Below, in pieces: positions 24,440 to 32,700 of a stretch of DNA of 38,544 bases. This DNA is from Longimicrobiales bacterium (GTDB lineage: Bacteria; Gemmatimonadota; Gemmatimonadetes; Longimicrobiales; Gaopeijiaceae): positions 1 to 38,544 of the forward strand of contig JANQDZ010000058.1 of NCBI GenBank assembly GCA_028278645.1, given 5' to 3'. A program made the position numbers and the translations under genes. The notes beneath the pieces are model-generated. The model did no database searches. It was not told the origin of the DNA and was given only the letters and a program-made list of their open reading frames with translations. How positions within the stretch are numbered: the first letter of the stretch is position 1; each line of letters opens with the position of its first letter.

Positions 24440-25010
24440 ATGCCCCGTCGGGTGACCAGCTCATCCGTGCCAGGACCCCTGGGTGAGCAGCTTTCTCTTT
24501 GCTATGCCACTCGAACTCCACTTCCACCGGGATATTCAGCGTTTGGGCTAACCTCAGGACGCTTTCCCATGCGAGGCGCGCCTCCACGCCTTGAATGGAA
24601 ATCCCAGCCTCAGGCAAAAACACGAAACCCCTTTCCGTGAACTCGTCCACCCTGACGTTGCTCTTCGTCACCTTCATCACGGCGTCAACCGATTCGAGTC
24701 GGCGTAGGGCTCGGACATGCATCAGGTGAACTAGGCCGTTCCATTTTGGCCTAGGGACAGGCTCCCCGTCGATCCGGGCCTTCAGGATTCTCGTGTGGGT
24801 GAGGTCCTCCGGGTGTTCGGGATCGATCATCATGGCCTGCCTTGGACCCTTGGACTGGAGAGGTCCGGTTTCCTCCGGCTTGGCAGAATCACCTGACTGA
24901 ATAGCAGCGTCCACCAGGCGCCTGATCACATCTTCAGGGGTGTCCACGAAAGGTTCAGCCAGCTCTTGGAGCTTTCTGAAGGTTGGGCTTGAGATCTCAA
25001 CAGTGGGCAT
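24438..25010 (-). CDS. Hypothetical protein with SeqA/ribbon-helix-helix-like N-terminus
   Basis: The 190-residue product starts at ATG 25010. Residues 1-35 (VEISSPTFRKLQELAEPFVDTPEDVIRRLV) resemble the short N-terminal dimerisation motif of SeqA and ribbon-helix-helix proteins. The C-terminal region (about 70-185) has HTRILKARIDGEPVPRPKWNGL, ISIQGVEARLAWESVLRLA and VEFEWHSKEKAAHPGVLARM, which reads as a conserved globular domain that I associate with proteins near restriction genes, but I cannot name a family. It is divergent from the DUF262-HNH gene and could be its partner or regulator. No catalytic motif is evident. Confidence 0.6.
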   Translation of the reverse strand: MPTVEISSPTFRKLQELAEPFVDTPEDVIRRLVDAAIQSGDSAKPEETGPLQSKGPRQAMMIDPEHPEDLTHTRILKARIDGEPVPRPKWNGLVHLMHVRALRRLESVDAVMKVTKSNVRVDEFTERGFVFLPEAGISIQGVEARLAWESVLRLAQTLNIPVEVEFEWHSKEKAAHPGVLARMSWSPDGA

Positions 25011-25052
25011 GGCTCAAACTCCACGAAGTCGTCAAAAACATCGACATGTAGA

Positions 25053-25082
25053 ATAATCGCACGTACGCCACAGCTGTGTCAA
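25053..25082 (-). promoter_or_regulatory. Candidate sigma-70 promoter for the minus-strand hypothetical gene
   Basis: On the minus strand TTGACA (25082-25077) and GATTAT (25058-25053) are separated by 18 bases, about 40 bases before the gene start at 25010. The palindrome CACAGCTGTG (25069-25078) overlaps the -35 and could be an operator. Confidence 0.4.
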
Positions 25083-25274
25083 CCCCGTATCGTATGGGAT
25101 TTATGTACAGTAGTGAGTTCGGCCTTCGTTCGGTTTTCCTGGTTCGCTCAAGACGCCCTCCTTCCTCACCGGTGCGGCGGAGTTGGGGATCGCCTAGTTT
25201 CTTGCTCGCAGGGAATCCACAGGAACGGGGCCAGGAGTGGAAGCTGTCAACAGCAAACGGAGGGAGAGGGAACA

Positions 25275-26699
25275 ATGTTCGATCCCGAGCCGGCTTATGA
25301 CATCAAACCCAAAGCGATTCCAATTCGGGATTTCCACGACTACCGCGAAGAGTTCGTGACTCGCCCGCCGTACCAGCGGAAGAACGTCTGGAGCCGGAGG
25401 AAGAAACAAAGCCTCTTGGACAGCCTATTCCGACGGTTCTATGTGCCGAAGGTTGTCCTTCGGGAGGTTCGCCTTTCAGAAAAGGCCACTAGGCTTGAGG
25501 TGATCGATGGCCAACAGCGAATCACCGCCGCTCAGGAATTTCTGTCCGATCAGCTTCCGCTTCCCAAAAGCCTGGCCTCTTTAGATCCGAAACTCCCCGG
25601 CAAACGCTTTTCTAATCTCCCGGCAGATCTCCGCCGGTTCGTGGACCGAGAGATTGTCTACGATGCTGACCTAATTAAACGCATCGATGACCCCTTGGAC
25701 CCGGGGCACCAGAGGATAGCGACCGAGATATTCTGGAGACTCCAGCAGGGCGAAAGCTTAAACACCATGGAGGTGGCGCACGCCCGCCTGGCCAGCCTCG
25801 TACGGAACTTCCTGGTCAAATACGCCGACGATCAAAGATTCGATTTCGAGGCTTATCAACCGGTTGACGAGAACCCGGACAAGCACCCCTTCTTCGCAAT
25901 CGTTGATCGCCCCAACGAACGCATGCAACATCTGGCACTTTTGGCCCGTCTTCTCCTTCTGGAGCGAAAAGGCGGACCTGCCGAGATTCGCGATAAGGAT
26001 GTCGTGGAGTTTATCGACGAGGCACAGGTGGATGGGGGGATCGGGAACGAGTCGTACGAGGACCAGGAAAACGCCCGTGGCGTTTTGGGCAACCTCCAGA
26101 TGCTCACCGACCTCTTCTCAGATGATCCCATCATCAAAGGTGGTGGCACCGTAAAGGAACTCCGGATCGAATACTTCATCGTCTCCGTCTACCTCCTCCT
26201 TCATCATATCCGAAAATGGTATGTCTTCGGGGAAGATGAGAAAGGACTCCTCAAGAAGTTCATACTCAGTTTTCATGAACGGTGGAGGAGAAGGGCCGAG
26301 TCAGACAGTGACGTGCTCATCTTCTCAGACAATCGACAGCAGTCCGCGGCAGAGATCGCAACGAGGGATCGTATTCTCAGGCAGCTCTTCTTTGAGTTTG
26401 CTGAGCAGGAAGGCCAACCTCTGAAGGACAAGGATAAGAAACGGGCCTTCAATGAGGCAGAGAGGATTGCTATCTACCGGAGGGATGAAGGGCTTTGCCA
26501 GGAGTGTCTCGCAGAAGAAAAACCAGAGAAAGAATGCGAGGTGGGGTGGACGGAGTTCGAGGCCGATCACGTCGTTCCCCACTCGCGGGGCGGAAAAACT
26601 GTGGTTGAGAACGGGCAGGTGCTTTGCCGGGTCCATAACCGTCGTAAGGGGGCCACCCTCGCGGAGAATCCCCGGGCCGGATCGCCCGAGGCGGACTGA
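25275..26699 (+). CDS. DUF262-HNH endonuclease (GmrSD-like)
   Basis: From ATG 25275 (preceded by GGAGAGG) the protein has 474 residues. PPYQRKNVWSRRKKQSLLDSLF and VIDGQQRITA (77-86) form the DUF262 signature; DUF262 resembles ParB/sulfiredoxin-type nucleotidases and is the N-terminal GmrS part of type IV systems that cut modified DNA. The C-terminus has an HNH nuclease: Cys408-x2-Cys411, DH at 431-432 in FEADHVVPHSRGG, Cys451 and HNRRKG at 454-459. Having both parts in one chain suits a type IV-like restriction enzyme or an NTP-driven DNA nuclease. No methylase is next to it; the neighbour on the left is the divergent unknown gene. All key motifs are intact. Confidence 0.87.
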   Translation: MFDPEPAYDIKPKAIPIRDFHDYREEFVTRPPYQRKNVWSRRKKQSLLDSLFRRFYVPKVVLREVRLSEKATRLEVIDGQQRITAAQEFLSDQLPLPKSLASLDPKLPGKRFSNLPADLRRFVDREIVYDADLIKRIDDPLDPGHQRIATEIFWRLQQGESLNTMEVAHARLASLVRNFLVKYADDQRFDFEAYQPVDENPDKHPFFAIVDRPNERMQHLALLARLLLLERKGGPAEIRDKDVVEFIDEAQVDGGIGNESYEDQENARGVLGNLQMLTDLFSDDPIIKGGGTVKELRIEYFIVSVYLLLHHIRKWYVFGEDEKGLLKKFILSFHERWRRRAESDSDVLIFSDNRQQSAAEIATRDRILRQLFFEFAEQEGQPLKDKDKKRAFNEAERIAIYRRDEGLCQECLAEEKPEKECEVGWTEFEADHVVPHSRGGKTVVENGQVLCRVHNRRKGATLAENPRAGSPEAD

Positions 26700-26739
26700 T
26701 TCAGACCCGGCGGGTGAACGCTCTGAAGGGTTTGAGGGC

Positions 26740-27435
26740 TTATTCTGGCTCTCCTCCACCCCCTTGGTGCTTTTCTTCGGCTCGTTGCTCTAGGAGGCGG
26801 CGGCCAGGGTGTTCATGGGCGAATGTAGTATCTGTCCTCACCGCTCTTATCAATGGAAAGACTGCAGCAACCAGGCTATAAAAAAAGGCTGTCGCCTCCT
26901 GCTGCCGCAGGTTTCCGAGCTCGACGAACACGTCAGGTTCCTCAAACGGTGCTGTCGCCATCTTCTCCAAGACTCGTTCAAGTCTCTTCAGCGGTCTCCC
27001 CCTCTTGACCGGGTCCCGGTTGTGCCAGGCCTGTGTATCGTCTCGGTATTCTGGGAATGCATAGAGCGAAAACATGAGGGAGTTCAGCACGCTCCTGACT
27101 TCAGGCCCGAAAGGATCGAAAGGGCTCTTGGGCCTTTCGCGTGGTTCATCGAAGTCCTCTTCCCTCTCGACGGGACCGGCTGACGGTTTCTGTGCCCCGA
27201 ATACCATGTGCTCGATGTTCACACGGCGGGGAAAAGCCCTGGCCAAACCTTCGAGGAAAATGACCGGAGGCTGGGTTTTGGCCTCGTAGTCACTCACGGT
27301 GCTCAGGCCGAACCTCCTCCTACCCTTCAGCTGCTCGTTGACGGCCTTTTGGACCTCTCCGAGAGACAACCCCATTTCCGCACGCCATTTGCAGAACCGA
27401 TCAGCGGTGGTTTCCGGTTTTCCGGCAGAAACCAT
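26740..27435 (-). CDS. XRE-type helix-turn-helix regulator
   Basis: From ATG 27435, preceded by GGGAGGAAACA, the product has 231 residues. Residues about 9-70 read as an XRE-like HTH (ADRFCKWRAEMGLSLGEVQKAV, then LSTVSDYEAKTQPPV), the Cro/C1 type. The C-terminal 150 residues have no recognised domain and include a helix-rich stretch (FFYSLVAAVFPLIRAV). It is divergent from the ATPase-xis operon across 348 bp that contain inverted repeats, so it is a good candidate for the island repressor. It is convergent with the DUF262-HNH gene. Confidence 0.75.
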   Translation of the reverse strand: MVSAGKPETTADRFCKWRAEMGLSLGEVQKAVNEQLKGRRRFGLSTVSDYEAKTQPPVIFLEGLARAFPRRVNIEHMVFGAQKPSAGPVEREEDFDEPRERPKSPFDPFGPEVRSVLNSLMFSLYAFPEYRDDTQAWHNRDPVKRGRPLKRLERVLEKMATAPFEEPDVFVELGNLRQQEATAFFYSLVAAVFPLIRAVRTDTTFAHEHPGRRLLEQRAEEKHQGGGGEPE

Positions 27436-27514
27436 TGTTTCCTCCCAGGAACTCAATCCCTTCCGGGAACGCGAAACCTCGTTGCCCCACTGCCTCTAGG
27501 ATGCCTATTTTCGA

Positions 27515-27636
27515 GATATCGGAACACTAATCCGGAATATCGTGACTCCCAAGCGTCCGAGCAAGTCCCGGCCTTTACCGGTGATGTCGGACAAACCCCA
27601 CGGTTGGAGACCGATTGATTCGGACTGGTTCCGAAT
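27515..27636. promoter_or_regulatory. Divergent control region with candidate operators
   Basis: The 348 bp between the regulator and the ATPase gene hold no gene. ATTCGGA-CTGGT-TCCGAAT at 27618-27636 is a perfect 7-bp inverted repeat; an imperfect relative, GATATCGG...CCGGAATATC, lies at 27515-27541. Both share CGGA...TCCG cores. An XRE regulator is encoded next door, so these are possible operators; promoters were not resolved by eye. Confidence 0.45.
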
Positions 27637-27783
27637 GAGTGGTGCCCCTCTTGTTTGCCCCGATTCCTTTGAGCTGAAGTGGATCGGGTCGCTCCCTTCG
27701 GTATGAACGGGGCTCGTGCGCCTATGGAGGGGTGACGCCAAGTGTTCGATTCGACCTCACAACCATGAGAAAACGAGGGACCA

Positions 27784-29208
27784 ATGAATGCTCCAAAGGC
27801 TTTTGACCAAAGGATCGATGTTGTTGAACTAAAGGACGGAACCCTGGCATGGGTTGTAGCCACTGCCAGTGGCATTGAAATCGTCTCTGAATGGGAGGGG
27901 GAAATCCCCTGGCACCGGAAGTACCTACCTTGGGACTCAATCCCGAGGGCGGAAGATGTTCATAGGGCGATGGAGTCGGGAGCTGTCTGCCCGTTCGAGG
28001 AACTTGTTGAGTACCTCCTAGAACGAGTCTTTCTACCTTCGCCAGAGAGGATTTGGGCTATCCTTCTGGCTTCCTGGGTGATCGGCACCTACTTCCTCGA
28101 TGATTTCGACCATTTTCCTCTGATCTTGATCGAGGGTCTACCGGAGAGGGGGAAAACTCGACTGGGAAAGGCCATGATCTTTCCGTCTCTGAGGGGGTGC
28201 TACATGCCGCATACAACACCGGCGGTCCTCTTCCGGTATCGGGCCTACCACCGGGCGGCTTTGCTTCTGGATTACGAAGACCTTCCAAGAAGCCTACGCA
28301 CTGACGGACTGAAGGACCTGATCCTCAACAGTTTTGAACGAGATGGGAAGGTTCCGCGAGTCATCGCCAGTGATGCAGCTCCCGAGAAGCAGATCCAGAG
28401 TTTCAACACATATGGTCCCACAGTCCTCGTATCGAACCGCTCGGTAAGGCCCCGGGACCCCCTGTATTCCCGCTGCATTCGTGTCCAGATGCCAGAGTGC
28501 GGAGGCGAACGGGTTTTTGCCCCGGTTAGGCCGGAACAAGTCACTCTGCTTCGGGCGAAACTCGTGACTTTCTCAGCCCGCATTAGATCTGAAGGGAACT
28601 CCCTGCCCCAGTTCCGAAACCCATTCCGAGGGCGACTGGCCGACATATCTCAGCCGATCTTCCGGGTCCTTCAGGCCGTTCATCCCGCCTCGATTGGGGA
28701 GTTGGAAGAGCTATTCGGGCAGATTGATGGGGGTCGCCGGCAAGACGCTGCCTCCACCCCGGAGGGCCGAGTGGGGTTGGAGGTTGTCAAGCTCCGAGAT
28801 CAGTTCTCGACGGAAGGGCTCACGATTCGAGATCTGGAAGGGAGTGTCAACCGAAACCTGACTCGACACGATCCCGAATACCTCGATAGTCAGCAGGTTG
28901 GCTATATCACTAGAGATCTGGGTCTTGAGAAGGGGAGGGGATTGGGGGGCAGGACGATCTTGAGGTGGCCCGGAGACGAAGTGATAGAACAGTTGGCCCT
29001 GCGGTTCGGTGTGGGTGGCCCATCTCGGAAGCCCTCAAACCCCTCAGAACCTTCAGTTTCTCCCCGGCGGCAATCCGATTCGGACGTGGAGCCTTCGCAA
29101 ACCTCCGCCGAGTCTGCCGGGGCCGAAGGAAAAGCCGTGGGTGATCCTGAGCTGAGGGGTGAGGATGTTGAGCTTTGCCGGGTGGAGAAGGGGGTGGTGA
29201 AGAAATGA
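27784..29208 (+). CDS. P-loop ATPase of the mobile-element replication/primase-associated type
   Basis: The 474-residue product has Walker A GLPERGKT (118-125), a Walker B-like LLLDYED (160-166), a sensor-like VSNRS (Asn218) and Arg230 in PLYSRCIRVQMP, the order seen in AAA+ helicase-like proteins of integrative elements and phage satellites. The N-terminal part contains no primase motif that I see. The C-terminal 60 residues are Ser/Pro/Glu-rich and disordered. The gene overlaps the excisionase-like gene by ATGA, so it belongs to the lifecycle operon, but an ATPase subunit of the methyltransferase-helicase system cannot be excluded. GAGGG precedes the ATG. Confidence 0.75.
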   Translation: MNAPKAFDQRIDVVELKDGTLAWVVATASGIEIVSEWEGEIPWHRKYLPWDSIPRAEDVHRAMESGAVCPFEELVEYLLERVFLPSPERIWAILLASWVIGTYFLDDFDHFPLILIEGLPERGKTRLGKAMIFPSLRGCYMPHTTPAVLFRYRAYHRAALLLDYEDLPRSLRTDGLKDLILNSFERDGKVPRVIASDAAPEKQIQSFNTYGPTVLVSNRSVRPRDPLYSRCIRVQMPECGGERVFAPVRPEQVTLLRAKLVTFSARIRSEGNSLPQFRNPFRGRLADISQPIFRVLQAVHPASIGELEELFGQIDGGRRQDAASTPEGRVGLEVVKLRDQFSTEGLTIRDLEGSVNRNLTRHDPEYLDSQQVGYITRDLGLEKGRGLGGRTILRWPGDEVIEQLALRFGVGGPSRKPSNPSEPSVSPRRQSDSDVEPSQTSAESAGAEGKAVGDPELRGEDVELCRVEKGVVKK

Positions 29209-29495
29209 GGCTATGTGAAAGACTGCGTGGAATGATCAAAGGCTATCCGCCGGGATCACTGGTTTCCCTTCCAATCGAGGTCATCGAGGGATGGTTGGCA
29301 GATGAGGGGATCAGCTTTGAGCCCGATTTGACGGTTTCGGAGGTGGCGGAGCGCTTTTCTCGCTCGCCTTGCACTGTCCGGGCTTGGATTAGGGCCGGTC
29401 TCTTGAGGGCCTACAAGTTTCGGGGCCGGGAATACCGTATCCCCTCCTCTGCTTTGGAGGAATTCCAGCGGCGTGAAGCACTCCGTAGGAACTGA
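29205..29495 (+). CDS. Excisionase-family (HTH_17) DNA-binding protein
   Basis: The 96-residue product starts at ATG 29205 inside the stop of the ATPase gene (ATGA). Residues about 40-92 (LTVSEVAERFSRSPCTVRAWIRAGLLRAYKFRGREYRIPSSALEEF) are the winged-helix MerR-like HTH_17 fold of excisionases and related DNA-binding proteins. Excisionases steer the integrase towards excision. It is far from int (about 9 kb) but within the same element. Confidence 0.85.
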   Translation: MRLCERLRGMIKGYPPGSLVSLPIEVIEGWLADEGISFEPDLTVSEVAERFSRSPCTVRAWIRAGLLRAYKFRGREYRIPSSALEEFQRREALRRN

Positions 29496-29590
29496 AAAGT
29501 GAAGCTCTAGGCTGGTGTTCATACCGAGGTAATTAGCGTGCCACGGTGAGTGAGTCGCTGTTACATATCCTGAGGAAGGTAAGTCCTTAT

Positions 29591-29619
29591 TTGACAATAA
29601 TTTGAGAGGAAGGGATAAT
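29591..29619 (+). promoter_or_regulatory. Consensus-like sigma-70 promoter for the methyltransferase-helicase operon
   Basis: TTGACA (29591-29596) and GATAAT (29614-29619) are separated by exactly 17 bases. Transcription would begin near 29626, giving a leader of about 70 nt before the intrinsic terminator at 29667-29695. Confidence 0.75.
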
Positions 29620-29666
29620 CGATTCGAGGTGTTGGCTTTGAGCCGCGAAGGTGAGTAGGATTGGCG

Positions 29667-29695
29667 AAAAACCGGGTGAAAATGCCCGGTTTTTT
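29667..29695 (+). terminator. Intrinsic terminator in the leader of the methyltransferase gene
   Basis: AAAAACCGGG and CCCGGTTTTT form a ten-pair stem (29667-29676 and 29685-29694) with the loop TGAAAATG; six Ts end at 29695. It lies 57 bases before the methyltransferase ATG and downstream of a strong promoter, the arrangement of an attenuator or of a small RNA gene. Confidence 0.78.
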
Positions 29696-29752
29696 GTCTA
29701 TGTGGGAGCAGGTTACGCCACGTTCCAAGGCCAAGAAGCGTGAAGGGTCCCG

Positions 29753-32700
29753 ATGCCGGGGACGGTGATTCCTGCAGATGAGGTTGACCGGCACAAAGGA
29801 CTGAGTGGGGTGAACACGTTTACGCCCTGGCGTCGGACCACTAGACACTCTTACTCTTTCCTCCCCCCCCCGCGAACCGTCGGACTGAGGGAGAAGAGAG
29901 TGTTTCTGGCCAATCGAGAAGCACGTGCAGTCCAACTGGATGTCCAAGGTAAATCGGTCTCTGGCGAACTATTCCTCGGCCAGGGTGCTCTCGGCCTAGA
30001 GGTGGTGGCCTTCACCGCCGCCCATAGGCCGTCCTTTTCAAGTTTGCGGTCGGCGTTTGAGGCGAGAGCCGGTCGGAGGGCTGCCCCCGTCTTGATTGCG
30101 GTCCTTTGGGGAGATGACCGAGCGGCGCTTTTTGGCCCGACCTCCCAGAACCCGATGGGCGTCCTAGAGATCCCTCGGACTCAGGCCAGTAGGATCTGTG
30201 ACGTATCGCTGGAAGCTCCGGATCGCCATTCCGCCATTCGATTCCTGAACCGTGCCATACCGCAGCTTGAGGCCCCGATACCTGGGCTACGGAACAGCGG
30301 TTTGTTCGCCTTGCAAGAGTTGAGGGCCGGGGTCCCCCTCCGGGAGGACTGGGACGAAGCGCGCCGGCGCTCAATCAACGTTTACTCACTTCGAGGGCGG
30401 GACCTCATACACGGCCTAGGGTTCCAGACGGAGCATTTGCCCGGGCCGGCTACGATCCTCCTCGCAAAGGGGGCCAAGACAGCGATTGCAGTCTTTCTTG
30501 AACGGCCTGAAGAGATTGATACCGCGAACCAAGCGTTCGATGGCGTATCCCCGGTGTCCTTCGCATTGGCCCGGGCGGACCGTGAGCGTCTTGACTATGT
30601 GGTCGTGTCCGCCGGCTCCACCCTGAGGGTTTATCCGGCCAAGCCGGGCGTTGGGACGGGAAGGCGAGGCCGAACCGAGACCTATGTAGAGGTGAACCAT
30701 GACCTTCTAGGTGAGGACCATAGTGGGTACCTCTGGCTTCTTTTTGGCGCGGATGCTCTCTCTGACGGCGGCACCTTCCAGGAGATCCTGAATCGGAGCG
30801 AGGAGTTCGCCGTTGACCTGGGGGCTCGTCTCAGAGACCGAGTGTACGTCGAGGTCGTACCGCAGCTGGCCCAGGCTGTTTCCGAGGCAAGGGAACTAAA
30901 GGCTCCCTCCCAACAGGAGCTGAAGTCCACCTATCAGGCGGCTCTTGAGGTCCTCTTCCGACTCCTCTTCGTAGCCTATGCAGAGGACAAGGAGCTTCTT
31001 CCACTGCACCAGTCGGCCGCCTACCGAGACCACTCGCTCAAGAGAATCGCGCAGCGGCTGGTGGAAGCCAAGCGGGCCGAGAAGGCGTTCGGCTCCGAAG
31101 GCTTCTATTGGCGAGAGATCTCGCTCATCTGGACCGCTGTGGACAAAGGAAATCCGGAATGGGGGGTACCCGCTTACAACGGTGGGTTGTTCTCCAGCGA
31201 CCCTGACACTTCTGCAACTGGTGCCCTTCTAGCGGACCTCAGCCTTCCGGATTCGGCTTTCGTGCCGGCACTCACTGCACTTCTTGTGGATCGGTCAGAG
31301 GAGGGAGTGGAAGGCCCTGTGGACTTCCGATCTCTCAGTGTGCGGGAGTTTGGAACGATTTACGAAGGTTTGCTTGAGAGTGAGCTGTCGGTGGCTGAGC
31401 AGGATCTTTCCGTAGATCCCGAGTCAGGCGCCTACTTCCCTGCCGACCTAGGTACTGAAGTGGCCGTACCAGCCGGGGAGGTGTACCTGCACAACGCTGC
31501 TGGAGCCAGAAAAGCAACCGGGTCCTACTTCACTAAGGCTTTCGCAGTCGACCATCTCCTTGATCGCGCTCTTGAGCCGGCACTAGACGACCATCTCGGT
31601 CAGCTGGATGAGCTGGACACCCGGGAGGCTGGCAAGCGTTTCTTCGAGTTCAGAGTAGCCGATATTGCTATGGGGTCTGGGCACTTTCTGGTGGCCGCCG
31701 TGGACCGGATCGAGAGACGGCTGTCCAACTACCTAGCGTCGAGGAACCTGCCGGACGTTCACGATGAGCTCTTTCGGCTCCGGCAGGTTGCAGTGGAGGC
31801 CTTGGGAGATGAGTGGGCTGGTGACCCTATCGAAGATTCGCAACTCCTCCGAAGGCAGATTGCCCGCCGCTGCATCTTCGGGGTTGACCTCAATGAAACT
31901 GCGGTCGAGTTGGCCCGGCTTTCGATTTGGATTCATACCTTCGTTCCGGGCCTCCCACTCTCCCTCTTGGACTACAGCTTAGTAAGAGGCAACTCCCTGG
32001 TGGGGGTAGCCACTTTCGACGAGGCTGCGGACCTAATTGTGTCCGACGAAGCAGATCTCTTTGCTTTTTCCGCGACGGAGCGGTTGAGTAGCCTCCAGGA
32101 ACCCCTTAATCGATTGGCCGGCCTGACCGATGCGAACGATGCGGAGATAAGAGAGGCCCGGGAGATCTACGAACAGACCAGAGAAGCAATCCGTGCCGAG
32201 AATGACTTCCTCACGGTCCTTACGGCATCCAGAATCGACTCCGAAATCCAGGCCGCCGTGGACCAGGGGCAGATAGCAACCCGTCTACGTCAACAGGGTG
32301 ACGTCTTCAGTGATAGGTTGATCAGACGGGCTAATGATCTCCTTGAGGGAACGAACGTGCTCCACTTTCCTGTTGCCTTCCCTCATGTCTTCCTAGGAAA
32401 ACGCGGGGGGTTCGACGTGATCCTGGGTAATCCCCCATGGGAAAAGGCCCATGTCGAGGAACACGAGTATTGGTGTCGGCACGTTCCGGGCTTCCGAGGA
32501 TTGACCCAGAGGGAGAGGGCCGCACGTTATCCGATGCTTCGCGAAGAACGACCGGACCTGGCGCGCCAGTTCGAAGCCGAGCGGAGGGCAACTGATACGG
32601 TGCGTGCTCTTCTCCTGGCGGGCCGGTACCCAGGTATGGGGAGTGGACATCCGGACCTTTACAAGGCGTTCACTTGGCGGTTTTGGGATTTGGTGACCCC

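Noticed and set aside
29629-29658. Leader peptide (GTG start, nine codons) in the methyltransferase leader
   Set aside because: The transcript is predicted to start near 29626, leaving no ribosome-binding site; the frame could be chance.
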